Of a DNA stretch of 64,000 nucleotides, positions 9,132 to 18,558 are shown one piece after another. The notes under the pieces are model-generated. The model saw only the letters and a list, made by a program, of their open reading frames with translations. It was not told the DNA's origin and did not search any database. Every line of letters begins with the position of its first letter. Position 1 is the stretch's first letter. A program made the translations under genes and the position numbers. This DNA comes from Sulfobacillus benefaciens (lineage in GTDB: Bacteria > Bacillota > Sulfobacillia > Sulfobacillales > Sulfobacillaceae): NCBI GenBank assembly GCA_003023725.1, contig PXYT01000004.1, positions 62,001-126,000 on the forward strand. The letters run 5' to 3'.

Positions 9132-10564
9132 TGTTCCGCTAGATGAGCATGCCAACCAACACACGGGCACTAGGTTCCGGGACTATCGCCCCGGTTCTGC
9201 CGGAACAGACCGCTAGCGGATCGAAAGACGGAACTTATGCGTTATTACTATTCGGCAAGAAATCCTGCGAAGACCTTCAGTGACCATGCTGGAACGGATC
9301 TCTAATGCATCCGGAATAGCATTTGGGGGGACAAGGTCAACCACTATGACGCGTAAGTAGCCCGTGTGCGACGAATTTTGGCGACAGAGTTGCTCTCTTG
9401 GCCTTTCCGCCTTAGTCATCTACTGAGGAAGACATCACCCTGCCCCTGCCATTGAGAACCTAGAACGAGGAAGATTATTTCAACAGTCCCCTTAACCCTA
9501 ATAAATTTGAGATGGCAGGATCTGGCACTAGAGACACCAGATATCGCAAGCGGTGTTGAACCAGAATCCCTTTGGAGATGGGCAAGTGAGAGCCCGTGTC
9601 TCCCGGCTTCTGGTAACCAGCCTGCTCACATTTGACGGCACGTTCGCCAACACGGGCTGCATTCACGCTTCCATTTAGGCCGGGCCCCGCTAATAATGCC
9701 AAACGGGGTACGAATCCTCCGTCATTTCCGCCAGATTCCCCTTCATACGATCAATCTTCTTTGGGCACCTTATGGGGACGGCATTACCGAACCCTGAGCT
9801 TTGTCATGCAAAACCATATCGTGGACCACATCCATTATGTTACCAAAAAGCCTCGGGAGCACCGGCGATGGGGGGGATGGATGCCGGCACAAATTAGATA
9901 TTCTGTCGTACAGTGCCCTGTCGATGAGACTAAGGGATATTGGTTGCAACGGCCAATATCTCCAACAGCCAACCCTAGTGGGTCCAAGAGTTCTCGTTGT
10001 GACAGAATAAAGTGGTGCCCTTTCAAGGCAACGGCAGCCTCTTAATCTCCCTTATCTCATGATTTTGTTTGATGAAGAAAATCTTTTACACGGACACTTT
10101 GACAGTTCCTAATTGTGAGATCCTATTTGATACCCAACACAAGGAAGATTCGATCACCAGAGGAATCCCCGGTGCGGACCTTTGGCACCAGAAATGGGGT
10201 ATTTGCCGAAAGGCAAATCCGTTTCAGAATACGGCCTACCGCCAATCTGATAGCGTGCTAATGGTAAGGTGCACATGACCAGGACTAACCGTGGAATCCT
10301 CTTGTTGGGCTCTATAGAAAATTATGTCACTCCCTATCCGGCGGGACGACTGTCTTCTGGTGAAACATCTCGTGCTAATTTCTGCCATCTTGTGGACTCA
10401 TTCCGTATCATGTTTTCCGGTCCATCCTATCTCTTGCCTATCACTAGCAATAATTACCAGGCAATTGCACGGGGAGAACGAGAACAACGCACTGGGCATA
10501 AAACCTTTCGCTTGTCGCGCAAGTGAAAGCCAGAGGACACGACAGATATAATTGACCCTCGCTG
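9132..10564. other. 1.4 kb without a recognisable gene
   Basis: Several frames of 60-137 codons exist on both strands but none has a convincing ribosome binding site, family motif or neighbour logic. The stretch at 9225-9420 reads like a fragment of a protein (RQEILRRPSVTMLERIS) and may be decayed coding sequence, but I cannot name it. Confidence 0.5.
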
Positions 10565-11203
10565 TCACTCGCCTATTATATCTTCCGGCACCCCCTCACC
10601 GTCATGATGTTGGGAAGAGGGAAAGCAAGACTGAAAAATATAGCCAAAACCGCGAACGTTCTTGATATGGTGGGGACCCACCTGCTGCGTAATAGAATGA
10701 ATCGCGGATTTCAAACTGTGCGTCGTCCAGGTTGTGATATGGCGTGATTTCGATTCCTTATTAATATCGACTAGGCGCAAAACTTGTCCCGGGTAGGTAA
10801 CAAAAATCGCGAGCAATTGAACTGCCCGCGATGAGAGAGACAAAACCTGGCCCCTGTGAGACAGGGCGGGAACAAACTGCACACATGACAGGGGTGCGCG
10901 GCACTGGGTCAGGAACTCAGCAGGATCAAGAGACGTCAGCTGCGAAATTCCGGATTGAACGTAACTGGTTAACAATAACACAGGAATACCATGATTCTTG
11001 GCCGTTTCGATCACAGCGTCACATTCCTTGGGGTCGGAGAACCAACGCCCCTCGACGGCAAACAAATCCACTTCACGGGAAACGAGCCCATGCAAAACCT
11101 GGTTAATGGTGTCAAAGCGCACTAAACGGACTGTTGCCACCGTGGTCGGAAAGAATTGCGAGATCGGTGTCGCACTGACATAGCCTAAGGTAAACGGCTC
11201 CAT
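10565..11203 (-). CDS. OmpR-type winged-helix regulator with degenerate receiver domain
   Basis: 212 residues. The C-terminal ~90 residues follow the OmpR/PhoB DNA-binding pattern: LSSRAVQLLAIFVTYPGQVL, the helices around THSLKSAIHSITQQVG, and the terminal wing KNVRGFGYIF. The N-terminal ~115 residues have the strand/helix rhythm of a response-regulator receiver (VDLFAVEGRWF, IPVLLLTSYV) but the phospho-acceptor position reads V-E-G instead of an Asp, so it is probably not phosphorylated normally. I start at ATG 11203 since GAGGGGG lies six bases upstream; the ATG at 11209 abuts that site. No histidine kinase is nearby. An orphan, possibly ligand-responding regulator; its targets are unknown, the minus-strand metal cluster upstream being one candidate. 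Confidence 0.72.
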   Translation of the reverse strand: MEPFTLGYVSATPISQFFPTTVATVRLVRFDTINQVLHGLVSREVDLFAVEGRWFSDPKECDAVIETAKNHGIPVLLLTSYVQSGISQLTSLDPAEFLTQCRAPLSCVQFVPALSHRGQVLSLSSRAVQLLAIFVTYPGQVLRLVDINKESKSRHITTWTTHSLKSAIHSITQQVGPHHIKNVRGFGYIFQSCFPSSQHHDGEGVPEDIIGE

Positions 11204-11457
11204 CTTCATCCCCCTCGTCCTGAGGTTTCTGCCCTAATTTGCCCGCATTCCGACAATTTTTCATGGATCAAACTGAAATCACAATCATGGTGCGTCTCTT
11301 CCGTAGATGCCATAGTTCGCTAAATCCTCTTGATGCTAACCAGCCGGTCTGTGTCCCTGGTGTATGGGGCTGCAAAGTCCTCGGCCGCTGTCTTCCATGC
11401 CGGCGAAGACAGCACATAGCCAAACGTCATGCTCTCATTCACAGTGTCCTGCCGTCC

Positions 11458-11643
11458 CTAGGAGCGGCCCAACACACTCACCGTTAATGTCGACCCAATA
11501 ATTCCCAGATAAACTACGTTGGTGGTCCACTGCGGTATCGCCGGATGAATTAGTCCTACAGTAATCATCGCCGTTGCCACACCCAAAGGAATCCGTTTGT
11601 CTTCAAAAAACAGGTGGCCGATAAACCTCATCGCCTCTTTCAT
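11458..11643 (-). CDS. Small membrane protein, unknown function
   Basis: 61 residues with two predicted membrane segments (RIPLGVATAMITVGLIHPAI and TNVVYLGIIGSTLTVSVL) after an amphipathic start MKEAMRFIGHLFFEDK. GGAGGAGGGG lies immediately before the ATG at 11643, which supports it as a real gene despite its size. It is the third member of the minus-strand cluster with the COG4280-like and VIT-family proteins, 78 bases after the former, so it may be an accessory subunit. No family recognised. Confidence 0.6.
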   Translation of the reverse strand: MKEAMRFIGHLFFEDKRIPLGVATAMITVGLIHPAIPQWTTNVVYLGIIGSTLTVSVLGRS

Positions 11644-11721
11644 AGACCCCTCCTCCCCCGCCGGCCCCCGTCCATCCCGGGACGGGGGCCCATTTCACCT
11701 GTAAAGTCCTCCGCTACCGGC

Positions 11722-12516
11722 TTACAAATTTTCCTGCGGTCTTCTCACCGCGGCCTCGGCAGAGGACAACCCGCCTGTTCGTCCACGCGTCCCGGAAAGG
11801 CCCTTCACAATCAGAATAAGTGCGATCGAGAACAGCACATAGACCGCCAAAAGGCCCGGATAACTGGCGTCACCCAAGACCCAATGGACACCCACACCCT
11901 CTCCCGTCCACAGGGTTCCCAAGGCCGTGAGCATGACCCCGACCACATATTTGATTCCATTTTCGGGCGCAGACGCCAGGGGCCGGCGGAACATCATCCC
12001 CAGGAAAGCCACAGCAACAATTCCTGCCGCACTGCCTATTAGCGCATAGGGCATCATATGTGCAATAGAACCAAAGCTGATCACGGCAAAAGCCACTTCG
12101 GACCCTTCCAGAACCGTGGCCCCATAGGTTGCGGAAAAAGCGACCCTGTCAATTTCCCATGCCGTGATCCTTTGCTCGTCACGGGAGAGTTTGGATGACA
12201 TCCTTTCGAATGCCTCGCTCTCATCGCGCAGCGTTTTGGCGCCACCATAGAGTTGAACCGCTTTAACCAGCCAGCGGGAACCGAAAAGAAGCAGGAACAG
12301 CCCAATGACGACGTTGAGCAGATGAAGCGGCAGGACGTTTATGACCACCTTACCCACGATGAGGATGACAAGAGCCAACGTCAGAATCCCTGCCAGCAAT
12401 CCAAAATACGCCGATTTCCAGTTACGGCTCAGCCCTGCGGCCAAAACCACCGTCAAGGTTTCAATAGACTCCACGACTCCCGCGAGAAACGTGGCCAGCA
12501 ATGTCGATATTACCAA
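11722..12516 (-). CDS. COG4280-like polytopic membrane protein, probable metal transporter
   Basis: 264 residues, about seven hydrophobic segments. The opening TLLATFLAGVVESIETLTVV carries E-x-x-E in the first helix, and a second acidic pair lies in GATVLEGSEVAF, a two-fold arrangement seen in several small cation transporter families. I recall the protein as belonging to the uncharacterised membrane family COG4280; this is from memory of the motif, not a search. TTG start at 12516 with GGAGG ten bases upstream. Directly downstream (66 bases) of the VIT-family gene in the same direction, which suggests a shared role in iron/manganese handling. Confidence 0.65.
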   Translation of the reverse strand: MVISTLLATFLAGVVESIETLTVVLAAGLSRNWKSAYFGLLAGILTLALVILIVGKVVINVLPLHLLNVVIGLFLLLFGSRWLVKAVQLYGGAKTLRDESEAFERMSSKLSRDEQRITAWEIDRVAFSATYGATVLEGSEVAFAVISFGSIAHMMPYALIGSAAGIVAVAFLGMMFRRPLASAPENGIKYVVGVMLTALGTLWTGEGVGVHWVLGDASYPGLLAVYVLFSIALILIVKGLSGTRGRTGGLSSAEAAVRRPQENL

Positions 12517-12581
12517 CGCTTAGAATCCTCCTCTCAACCGCGGCAGCCGTGCCGGCGCATGACATACACGCTTTCTCCCCA

Positions 12582-13316
12582 CTATTTCCCAAAAATTGGA
12601 GCAATCAGATGGCCCGCCGCCATCCCGATGCCGGCAGCCACTGCAGCCACCGCTAAAAACGACAGACCCGAACGCCAGGAACTCTTCCCCGAGGATCGCG
12701 CGGTAAGGGCACCCAGCAAAAAAGCCGTCAGTGCCGATAAGACGATGACCCACGGAAAGACCCCTTGGGGATGCGTGGAGAAAAAGTTGGGAATCAGGGG
12801 CGGCAGGGAGCCGAAACCGACAGCCAGTGCCATAACTCCGGCATTACTCCATGGATTTTCGAAGTTCTCCGCAAGAATGCCCAGTTCATCGCGCAGCATC
12901 AGATTGAGCCACAACTTCTTATCCTTTAAAAATCGGTTGAGAAAAACTTGAATTTCATCCTCGGAAAACCCGTAACCGCGATATATCTGCCGCATTTCAT
13001 TCAATTCTTCCTCGGGATTTTCCTCTATTTCCCTCTTCTCCCTGAGCACTTGGGCCTGATGGTACTGTACCTCAGTTCTGGTCGACAAATAGGATCCGAG
13101 TGCCATGGAAACCACTGCCGCGAAAATGGCCGCGAGTGTCGCCCCCAAGACTGTGCCTTGACCGGCCCCGGCAAACGTCAGCCCGGCCACCAAACCCACC
13201 GTGGCAACCAGTCCGTCGTTAACCCCAAACACCAACTGCCGGAGAGTTGTGGCATGAGTGCCATGCCATGATTCATCTTCATACCTCTCAGGATGAAGAG
13301 CTGTAAGCTGAGCCAT
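12582..13316 (-). CDS. VIT1/CCC1-family iron/manganese transporter
   Basis: 244 residues. RQLVFGVNDGLVATVGLVAG is the diagnostic first-helix motif of the VIT/CCC1 family; a second helix follows with MALGSYLSTRTE, then a cytosolic acidic loop (QVLREKREIEENPEEELNE..) that in plant VIT1 forms the metal-binding domain, and three more C-terminal helices. Family members export Fe2+ or Mn2+ from the cytoplasm in antiport with protons. The ATG at 13316 is chosen because AAGGAG lies six bases upstream; the TTG at 13337 is part of a read-through frame. First gene of the minus-strand cluster. Confidence 0.9.
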   Translation of the reverse strand: MAQLTALHPERYEDESWHGTHATTLRQLVFGVNDGLVATVGLVAGLTFAGAGQGTVLGATLAAIFAAVVSMALGSYLSTRTEVQYHQAQVLREKREIEENPEEELNEMRQIYRGYGFSEDEIQVFLNRFLKDKKLWLNLMLRDELGILAENFENPWSNAGVMALAVGFGSLPPLIPNFFSTHPQGVFPWVIVLSALTAFLLGALTARSSGKSSWRSGLSFLAVAAVAAGIGMAAGHLIAPIFGK

Positions 13317-14052
13317 TACATTCTCCTTTTTCGCCAACTTTATCAGGAAAATTTTGATACCAAATAAACTCCCGCGAGCGGATGCTCTTGTTAAGCCGTA
13401 AATATCGTAGAGGAGAACCGGGAATTCGCCCCACGTTCATAAAGTTGTGACACCGGATGCTCACCCAATCGGTGTGCACGAAGCAGACATACCAAATGCG
13501 GCAACACGCCCTTTATCCCACACATAGTGGCAACGGGCCCTTATCCGTGCTTCCCATAACATTATCGAAAGTGCTCATTAACCTTGTGTTACTGAATGGT
13601 TAAGACGCGGTTAAAACATCGAGTGGCATTTGTGTATACCCACCTTCCCGAGACGCCGCCCGACGTGAGCCAGCCGTGACGGGGATTGCATTAACGCAAG
13701 GCGCCCGAACAGGGCGGCCCAGCCAAAAATGGAACCCGGATCCTCACCCGGTTTCCTTGTCCCCATCCCACGCTACAAACGCTATGGCTCGTGGTTCACC
13801 TCGGTTTCGAACTCCGGGCCATCCTTTGCCGTAGCACCGAGAATAGGGCACCCATCCGGAATTTACAACTGATGACGGGGGGTTCTTGTGCCTAAGTCTT
13901 GGGCCATTCTCCTCTCTATCCCTTTCTTAACACGATCGCAACAACGCAATAATGGGGTCATCACAATTCACCTATATACTGGCCGAGAACCATTCAATAA
14001 CTCCTCATTATTGACTAATTATTGACTGCGGTATGTTCTTAAGGAGGTTTCC
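13317..14052. other. Divergent intergenic region between VIT and ABC-importer operons
   Basis: About 730 bases without a gene. It contains the structured stretch described at 13640-13870 and, close to the importer, the direct repeat ATTATTGACT/AATTATTGACT (14008-14028) followed by AAGGAGG. Confidence 0.55.
13640..13870 (-). ncRNA. Unassigned structured element, possible leader RNA of the VIT operon
   Basis: GC-rich against its surroundings and full of complementary arms, for example GCGCCC-GAACA-GGGCG (13700-13716) and GGAACCCGG-ATCCTCA-CCCGGTTTCC (13731-13757). Read on the minus strand the second hairpin (CCGG-GTGAGGAT-CCGG) faintly resembles the P5 loop of cobalamin riboswitches, but the following conserved core and the B12 box are not seen, so I do not call a class. 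Orientation is inferred from its distance to the VIT gene and could equally belong to the plus-strand importer. Confidence 0.3.
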
Positions 14053-15183
14053 ATGGCAAGCATTGAGTTTAGAAATGTGTCGAAAATGTTTGGCTCGCAG
14101 CGTGTTTTGGCACCAACCCACCTAGGAATTCCGAATGGCGAATTCTTTACGGTAGTGGGACCCTCTGGTAGCGGGAAGTCGACACTGCTCCGCCTTATTG
14201 CGGGATTGGAAGTGCCCAGCACGGGAGAAATCCTGTTTGACGGGGAGCGCGTGGACAACAAACCGGCCTATTCCCGCAACGTGGGTATGGTCTTTCAAAA
14301 CTATGCCATATATCCTCACATGACAATTTCGCAAAACATGAGTTTTGGACTGGAAGCCCAAAAGATTCCCAAAGCCCAAATCAATCAAAAAGTTAAAGAA
14401 GTGGCCAAAATCCTCGAAATTGACGGCCTCTTGGCAAAACGTCCCGGACAGCTGTCCGGCGGACAAAAGCAGCGGGTCGCACTAGGACGGGCCCTCGTCC
14501 GCAATCCCCGGGTTTTTTTGATGGATGAACCCCTGTCTAATCTCGACACGCAATTGCGCGAACGCATGCGCAAGGAAATTCGGTTGCTTCACGAAACTTT
14601 TCAAATCACCACAGTTTATGTGACCCACGATCAAACCGAGGCTATGACCATGGCTGACCGTATTTGTGTGGTAAACGGCGGGGAGATCCAGCAAATTGGC
14701 ACGCCCGAAGATATATACCAGCACCCGGCCAACATCTTTGTGGCCAAATTCTTCGGGTCCCCCGCCATGAATGTGATTGCGGGACGGCTGGTTCCCTACA
14801 AAGAAACACTGGCCTTTGAACCGGAGCATGACCCCGAACGGTTGTCGCCTCTGCCGGCGGATTTAGCTGCCCGTGGCCGCGAACATGTGCTTGACGGCCC
14901 GGTCTTCCTGGGTTTCCGCCCGGAGGCGGTTGGTCAAGAAACCTCCGGGACAGCGTGGGAGATCCCGTTTGTGCCGGTTACCATCGAGTCTTTGGGATCC
15001 CATTATCAAATCCATGGTCAGTGGTGCGATCAGCCCATTAGTCTGAGCACCAGCATACGTCCGGTGCGGGAACGGCACAAAGTCCTGAATCTGCTGATTC
15101 CCTGGACAGACGTCCACTGGTTTTACGAAGATGGTTCCCGTATAAACTTTGCGGCACCCGTCCGGGTCAGGCAGGAGGCATAA
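14053..15183 (+). CDS. Sugar ABC importer ATPase, MsmK/UgpC type
   Basis: 376 residues. Walker A GPSGSGKST (~36-44), Q-loop VFQNYAIYPHM, signature LSGGQKQR, Walker B RVFLMDEPLSNLD and switch THDQTEA are complete. The C-terminal ~130 residues (FRPEAV.., with IRPVRERHKVL) form the OB-type regulatory domain that marks the MalK/MsmK/UgpC class. Energises uptake of oligosaccharides or glycerol-phosphate compounds through the two permeases encoded next. AAGGAGG at 14040-14046 precedes the ATG. First gene of a four-gene operon, which is unusual since the ATPase often comes last or is remote. Confidence 0.95.
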   Translation: MASIEFRNVSKMFGSQRVLAPTHLGIPNGEFFTVVGPSGSGKSTLLRLIAGLEVPSTGEILFDGERVDNKPAYSRNVGMVFQNYAIYPHMTISQNMSFGLEAQKIPKAQINQKVKEVAKILEIDGLLAKRPGQLSGGQKQRVALGRALVRNPRVFLMDEPLSNLDTQLRERMRKEIRLLHETFQITTVYVTHDQTEAMTMADRICVVNGGEIQQIGTPEDIYQHPANIFVAKFFGSPAMNVIAGRLVPYKETLAFEPEHDPERLSPLPADLAARGREHVLDGPVFLGFRPEAVGQETSGTAWEIPFVPVTIESLGSHYQIHGQWCDQPISLSTSIRPVRERHKVLNLLIPWTDVHWFYEDGSRINFAAPVRVRQEA

Positions 15184-15187
15184 GCGT

Positions 15188-16156
15188 ATGGCCCAAGCCC
15201 GTTCCCTAACCCAGAATCCGCCACAAAGTGCAAGTGCCGCCCGGAGTGATTCCTGGGGAACCCGGATTAAAACGTCTATCCTCGGATACGGATTGATCCT
15301 TCCCAGCCTATTGGTATTTCTGACGTTCTTTTACGGCCCGGCCATATTCCTGGCGTATATCGCGTTTTTTCACTGGAACATTTTCAGCGCCAACAGCACG
15401 TTTGTCGGCCTCGGGAACTTTCTCAAGCTGTTTCACCAGCCTGTTTTCTGGCAATCCTTGCTGAATACGGCATACTACGTGGTCGTTCTCGTTCCCGTCA
15501 CCGCCTTGCTGGCTCTGGCCCTGGCTCTTCTATTGCGTGAAGGTCTTAGCCGCCGGGGCGGGGGAATATCCCGGGCTTTCATTTTTCTACCCCATGTGAC
15601 ACCGGTTGTGGCCACCTCAATCATCTGGGTGTGGATTTTCAACCCGCAGTTTGGCCTGGCGAACACTGTCCTTCATTTTTTGCATCTTCCCGCCCTGAAC
15701 TGGCTGGAAAGTGTGCACTGGGCACTGCCCTCAGTCATGGTCTACACCCTATGGCATTCGGTGGGGCTTTACACGGTCTTGTTTTTGGCGGGATTGGCTT
15801 CCATTCCCCGTTCCGTGATTGAGGCCGCAACCACCGACGGAGCCCATGGATGGCGCATGTTCAAACGGGTGTTCTGGCCCATGCTGGGACCGATAACGTT
15901 CTTTGTTGTCGTTCTCGCGTCCATCAACACCATGCAAACCTTCTCACAAATCTACACGCTAACCGGGGGTCCCCACGGCGGGGCGGGTGGACCGGCATTC
16001 TCCACCACCACCGATTCCTTGCTCATTTACCAAACGGCGTTCTTGTACCTGCATTTCTCGCTCGCGTCCGCCATGAGCATCATTCTCTTTATTCTGATTA
16101 TGACCCTGACGCTGATACAAAAATGGGTGGCCGACCGTTTTGTGTTTTACCGTTAA
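15188..16156 (+). CDS. Sugar ABC importer permease (CUT1, MalF/UgpA type)
   Basis: 322 residues with six membrane helices beginning at LPSLLVFLTFFYGPAIF. The EAA loop that contacts the ATPase is EAATTDGAHGWRMFKRVFWP. The ATG at 15188 sits ten bases after AGGAGG and four bases after the ATPase stop, so the genes are probably translationally linked. The N-terminal ~30 residues are polar and cytoplasmic. The solute cannot be predicted from the sequence. Confidence 0.93.
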   Translation: MAQARSLTQNPPQSASAARSDSWGTRIKTSILGYGLILPSLLVFLTFFYGPAIFLAYIAFFHWNIFSANSTFVGLGNFLKLFHQPVFWQSLLNTAYYVVVLVPVTALLALALALLLREGLSRRGGGISRAFIFLPHVTPVVATSIIWVWIFNPQFGLANTVLHFLHLPALNWLESVHWALPSVMVYTLWHSVGLYTVLFLAGLASIPRSVIEAATTDGAHGWRMFKRVFWPMLGPITFFVVVLASINTMQTFSQIYTLTGGPHGGAGGPAFSTTTDSLLIYQTAFLYLHFSLASAMSIILFILIMTLTLIQKWVADRFVFYR

Positions 16157-16233
16157 CCGACCGCGACTCCCGCAATCGCAATAGCTGCTGGCATTGGCTG
16201 GCCAACCCGTCGCTGTGGCCAAGGAGGAACTTT

Positions 16234-17052
16234 ATGCGCAACGCGTTTCGTTTACGAACCCTGCTTCTTATCGTTTTACCGGTGTTGTTTTTCATTCCCA
16301 TTTATTGGACATTCGTGATCGCTGTGGGGTACCATGGCGCAGCCTATCACCTCCCTCCGGTGTGGACACCCCTGTTCCACTGGGGTCCCATCATCTATGT
16401 ATTGACCCACACCCACTGGCCCCGCTATGTATTCAATACGGTCGGAATAACGGCGGCCACAATTGTGCTGGTGCTGTTCACCAGTGCCCTCGCCGGTTAT
16501 GCTCTCGCTGAAATTCCCTTCAAGGGCCACTCCCTCTATTTTCTTCTGGTTATCGGCGTCATGATGTTGCCGCAACAAGCTCTTCTGGTTCCGCAATATG
16601 TCGTTTTGTTCCATCTGCATATGCTCAATACCTATGCGGCCATGGTCATCCCATTTGCCGCCAACAGCTCCAGTATTTTTCTGTTCCGTCAGTTCTTCAA
16701 GAAAATCCCGGTCAGCTTCCATGAAATTGCCCGCATCGAAGGGGTTAGCACCTTGCGCTACATCTTCCGGGTGGCCATGCCCTTAGCCAAACCAGCGGTA
16801 GCCACCTCGGTGCTGTTGACCTTCATCGCCGCCTGGAATCAATTCCAGTGGCCGTTAATCATGACCAACAGCCCGCAAATTCAACCTATTGAGCTGGCTT
16901 TGAGTCATTACATGCAAACCTACGAGGCCAATTGGCGGGAACTGGCGTCTGCAGCCCTGATTGCGCTGTCCCCCATTCTCATTGTCTTTGCCTTCACCCA
17001 GAAACACATCGTGCAGGCGGTGGCGGGGGGAGATCTCAATGCGAAAGATTAG
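16234..17052 (+). CDS. Sugar ABC importer permease (CUT1, MalG/UgpE type)
   Basis: 272 residues, six predicted membrane helices and the partner EAA motif EIARIEGVSTLRYIFRVAMP. The start is the ATG at 16234, preceded by AAGGAGG at 16221-16227; longer frames upstream run through the first permease and are not used. Forms the heterodimeric channel with the preceding gene product. Confidence 0.93.
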   Translation: MRNAFRLRTLLLIVLPVLFFIPIYWTFVIAVGYHGAAYHLPPVWTPLFHWGPIIYVLTHTHWPRYVFNTVGITAATIVLVLFTSALAGYALAEIPFKGHSLYFLLVIGVMMLPQQALLVPQYVVLFHLHMLNTYAAMVIPFAANSSSIFLFRQFFKKIPVSFHEIARIEGVSTLRYIFRVAMPLAKPAVATSVLLTFIAAWNQFQWPLIMTNSPQIQPIELALSHYMQTYEANWRELASAALIALSPILIVFAFTQKHIVQAVAGGDLNAKD

Positions 17053-17155
17053 AAGGAAACGGGCGGCTTGAGGATCTAACGTTCGTGTCCGCCACACCAC
17101 GGAGTGGGTCCGTGCAATTTCTGAACCTGTCCGACAAAAACACTGTAAAGGATCT

Positions 17156-18484
17156 GTGATAACCATGCATTTACACCAATTCTCCCGGTTCAAATCGAAC
17201 CGTCTTATGCTCACGGCGGCCGCCACGACGGCAGCGGCGCTGACCCTGGCCGGCTGCGGAAGCACCCAGGCTCAGGGCGTGAAGTCCTCGTCGGGTGTCG
17301 AAACCGTCACACTGTGGGAATCCCATCCCTCCCAGACGCCCGCAGGCAAAACCATGAGCGCTCTGGTGAACAAATTCAACAGCACGCACCATTCGATTCA
17401 TGTCGACCTTGTCGTCACCAAAGCCAGTCACAAGGCGCTGGGAGCTCTGGCCGCAGGAGACGCTCCGGTTTTGGCCGAGATCAGCCATTATGACGGCAAC
17501 TTTCTGGCCGCCCATGCCTTGGAGTCGTGGAACCCTTACATGGGTCATGAAATCTCCTCGAGTCTCAAGCAGTCCATGTATCCCGCTGTCTGGCACAACG
17601 GTGAGGTTAATGGGCAGCATTACCGTCTGCAGGCGGATGCCAAAGTGAGTCAGTTAACCTACAATAAGGCTATTTTCGCTAAAGTCGGCATTAGTCACGT
17701 GCCCACCACCTGGACGCAGCTGGCGCAGGATGTTGCTTTGATTAAAGCCAAGGATCCCGGTGTAATTCCTCTGGCCTGGAAAGATTCTTCGGCGCACATT
17801 CTCCCTCCCATGCTCAGCAACGGCGGCCACATCTATAAACCGGGCTCAAATCAAAAGGCCGCCGATTTCCTGTCTTCGGCCGCCCGCAGCACCTTTAGCT
17901 ATTTCCGCACACTGTATCAAAACAAAGAGATGATTTTCGCCCACGGCACCCAGATTCGGGCCGACTTGGGATCCGGCAAACTGGCCATTGCCGACGGCAC
18001 GTCCGCCGGATACGACAAGGCCCTGGCAGCTGTCGGCGGAAAATTCCCCGTCGGCGTCTTCCCCTATCCGCAAGGCTCCACGGGTCACCCCTCCAATTTA
18101 GTGCAAGGTCTGGGATTTGTCTTGATGAAGGGCCATTCGTCAGCGCAATATAAAGCGGCGGCGACTTTGGTCAACTGGTTTTTCTCACCGAGCCAACAAA
18201 CCTACTGGGGCGAAAATTCCGGGGATCCTCCGGTCACCAGCGCAGGATATCAACAGATCCCCTCGAGTTTCCTCTCGAGTCATCCGGGCCTGGTGGTAGC
18301 CAGTAAAATAATGAACTCCCCATACACGATTTCCCGGCCCATTCCCGATTCCTATAAAGAAGTGCAGGCGTCTTTGGACACCCAGTTTTTCAATATCGTC
18401 ACCGGACGCGAAACACTTTCGAAAGGTCTAAGCACGTTGGAGCAGCAAGCCAATGGCTACCTGTCAGGCAAATCTGCGCTATAA
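17156..18484 (+). CDS. Sugar ABC importer solute-binding lipoprotein
   Basis: 442 residues. Signal peptide with basic start, hydrophobic run TAAATTAAALTLAGC and lipobox LAGC, so it is anchored outside the membrane by the acylated Cys. The mature part follows family 1 extracellular binding proteins: ETVTLWESHPSQTP, FNSTHHSIHVDLV, and the late NLVQGLGFVLMKG region. AAAGGA precedes both the GTG at 17156 and the ATG at 17165; I report the longer form. Its Ala/Lys/Ser-rich surface and His-rich loops would suit an acidic exterior (inference). Last gene of the importer operon. Confidence 0.92.
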   Translation: MITMHLHQFSRFKSNRLMLTAAATTAAALTLAGCGSTQAQGVKSSSGVETVTLWESHPSQTPAGKTMSALVNKFNSTHHSIHVDLVVTKASHKALGALAAGDAPVLAEISHYDGNFLAAHALESWNPYMGHEISSSLKQSMYPAVWHNGEVNGQHYRLQADAKVSQLTYNKAIFAKVGISHVPTTWTQLAQDVALIKAKDPGVIPLAWKDSSAHILPPMLSNGGHIYKPGSNQKAADFLSSAARSTFSYFRTLYQNKEMIFAHGTQIRADLGSGKLAIADGTSAGYDKALAAVGGKFPVGVFPYPQGSTGHPSNLVQGLGFVLMKGHSSAQYKAAATLVNWFFSPSQQTYWGENSGDPPVTSAGYQQIPSSFLSSHPGLVVASKIMNSPYTISRPIPDSYKEVQASLDTQFFNIVTGRETLSKGLSTLEQQANGYLSGKSAL

Positions 18485-18558
18485 TTCACCATTAACCTCC
18501 GGAACCCGGCAGGATCGGAATAGGTTATTCTTGGTTCTTGAAGGAGAGAATATCGACG

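Noticed and set aside
9632-10045. 137-codon frame in the 9-10.5 kb gap
   Set aside because: Composition (Pro/Ser/Arg-rich, no hydrophobic core) and lack of a ribosome binding site suggest chance.
13731-13757. Cobalamin riboswitch
   Set aside because: Only the P5-like hairpin is similar; the conserved CCCGCxACTGT core and the AGxCAGGAxACCTGCC box are absent.
13780-13830. tRNA-like TTCGAAxC segment on either strand
   Set aside because: The flanking bases do not form a T-stem and no acceptor or anticodon arm can be placed.
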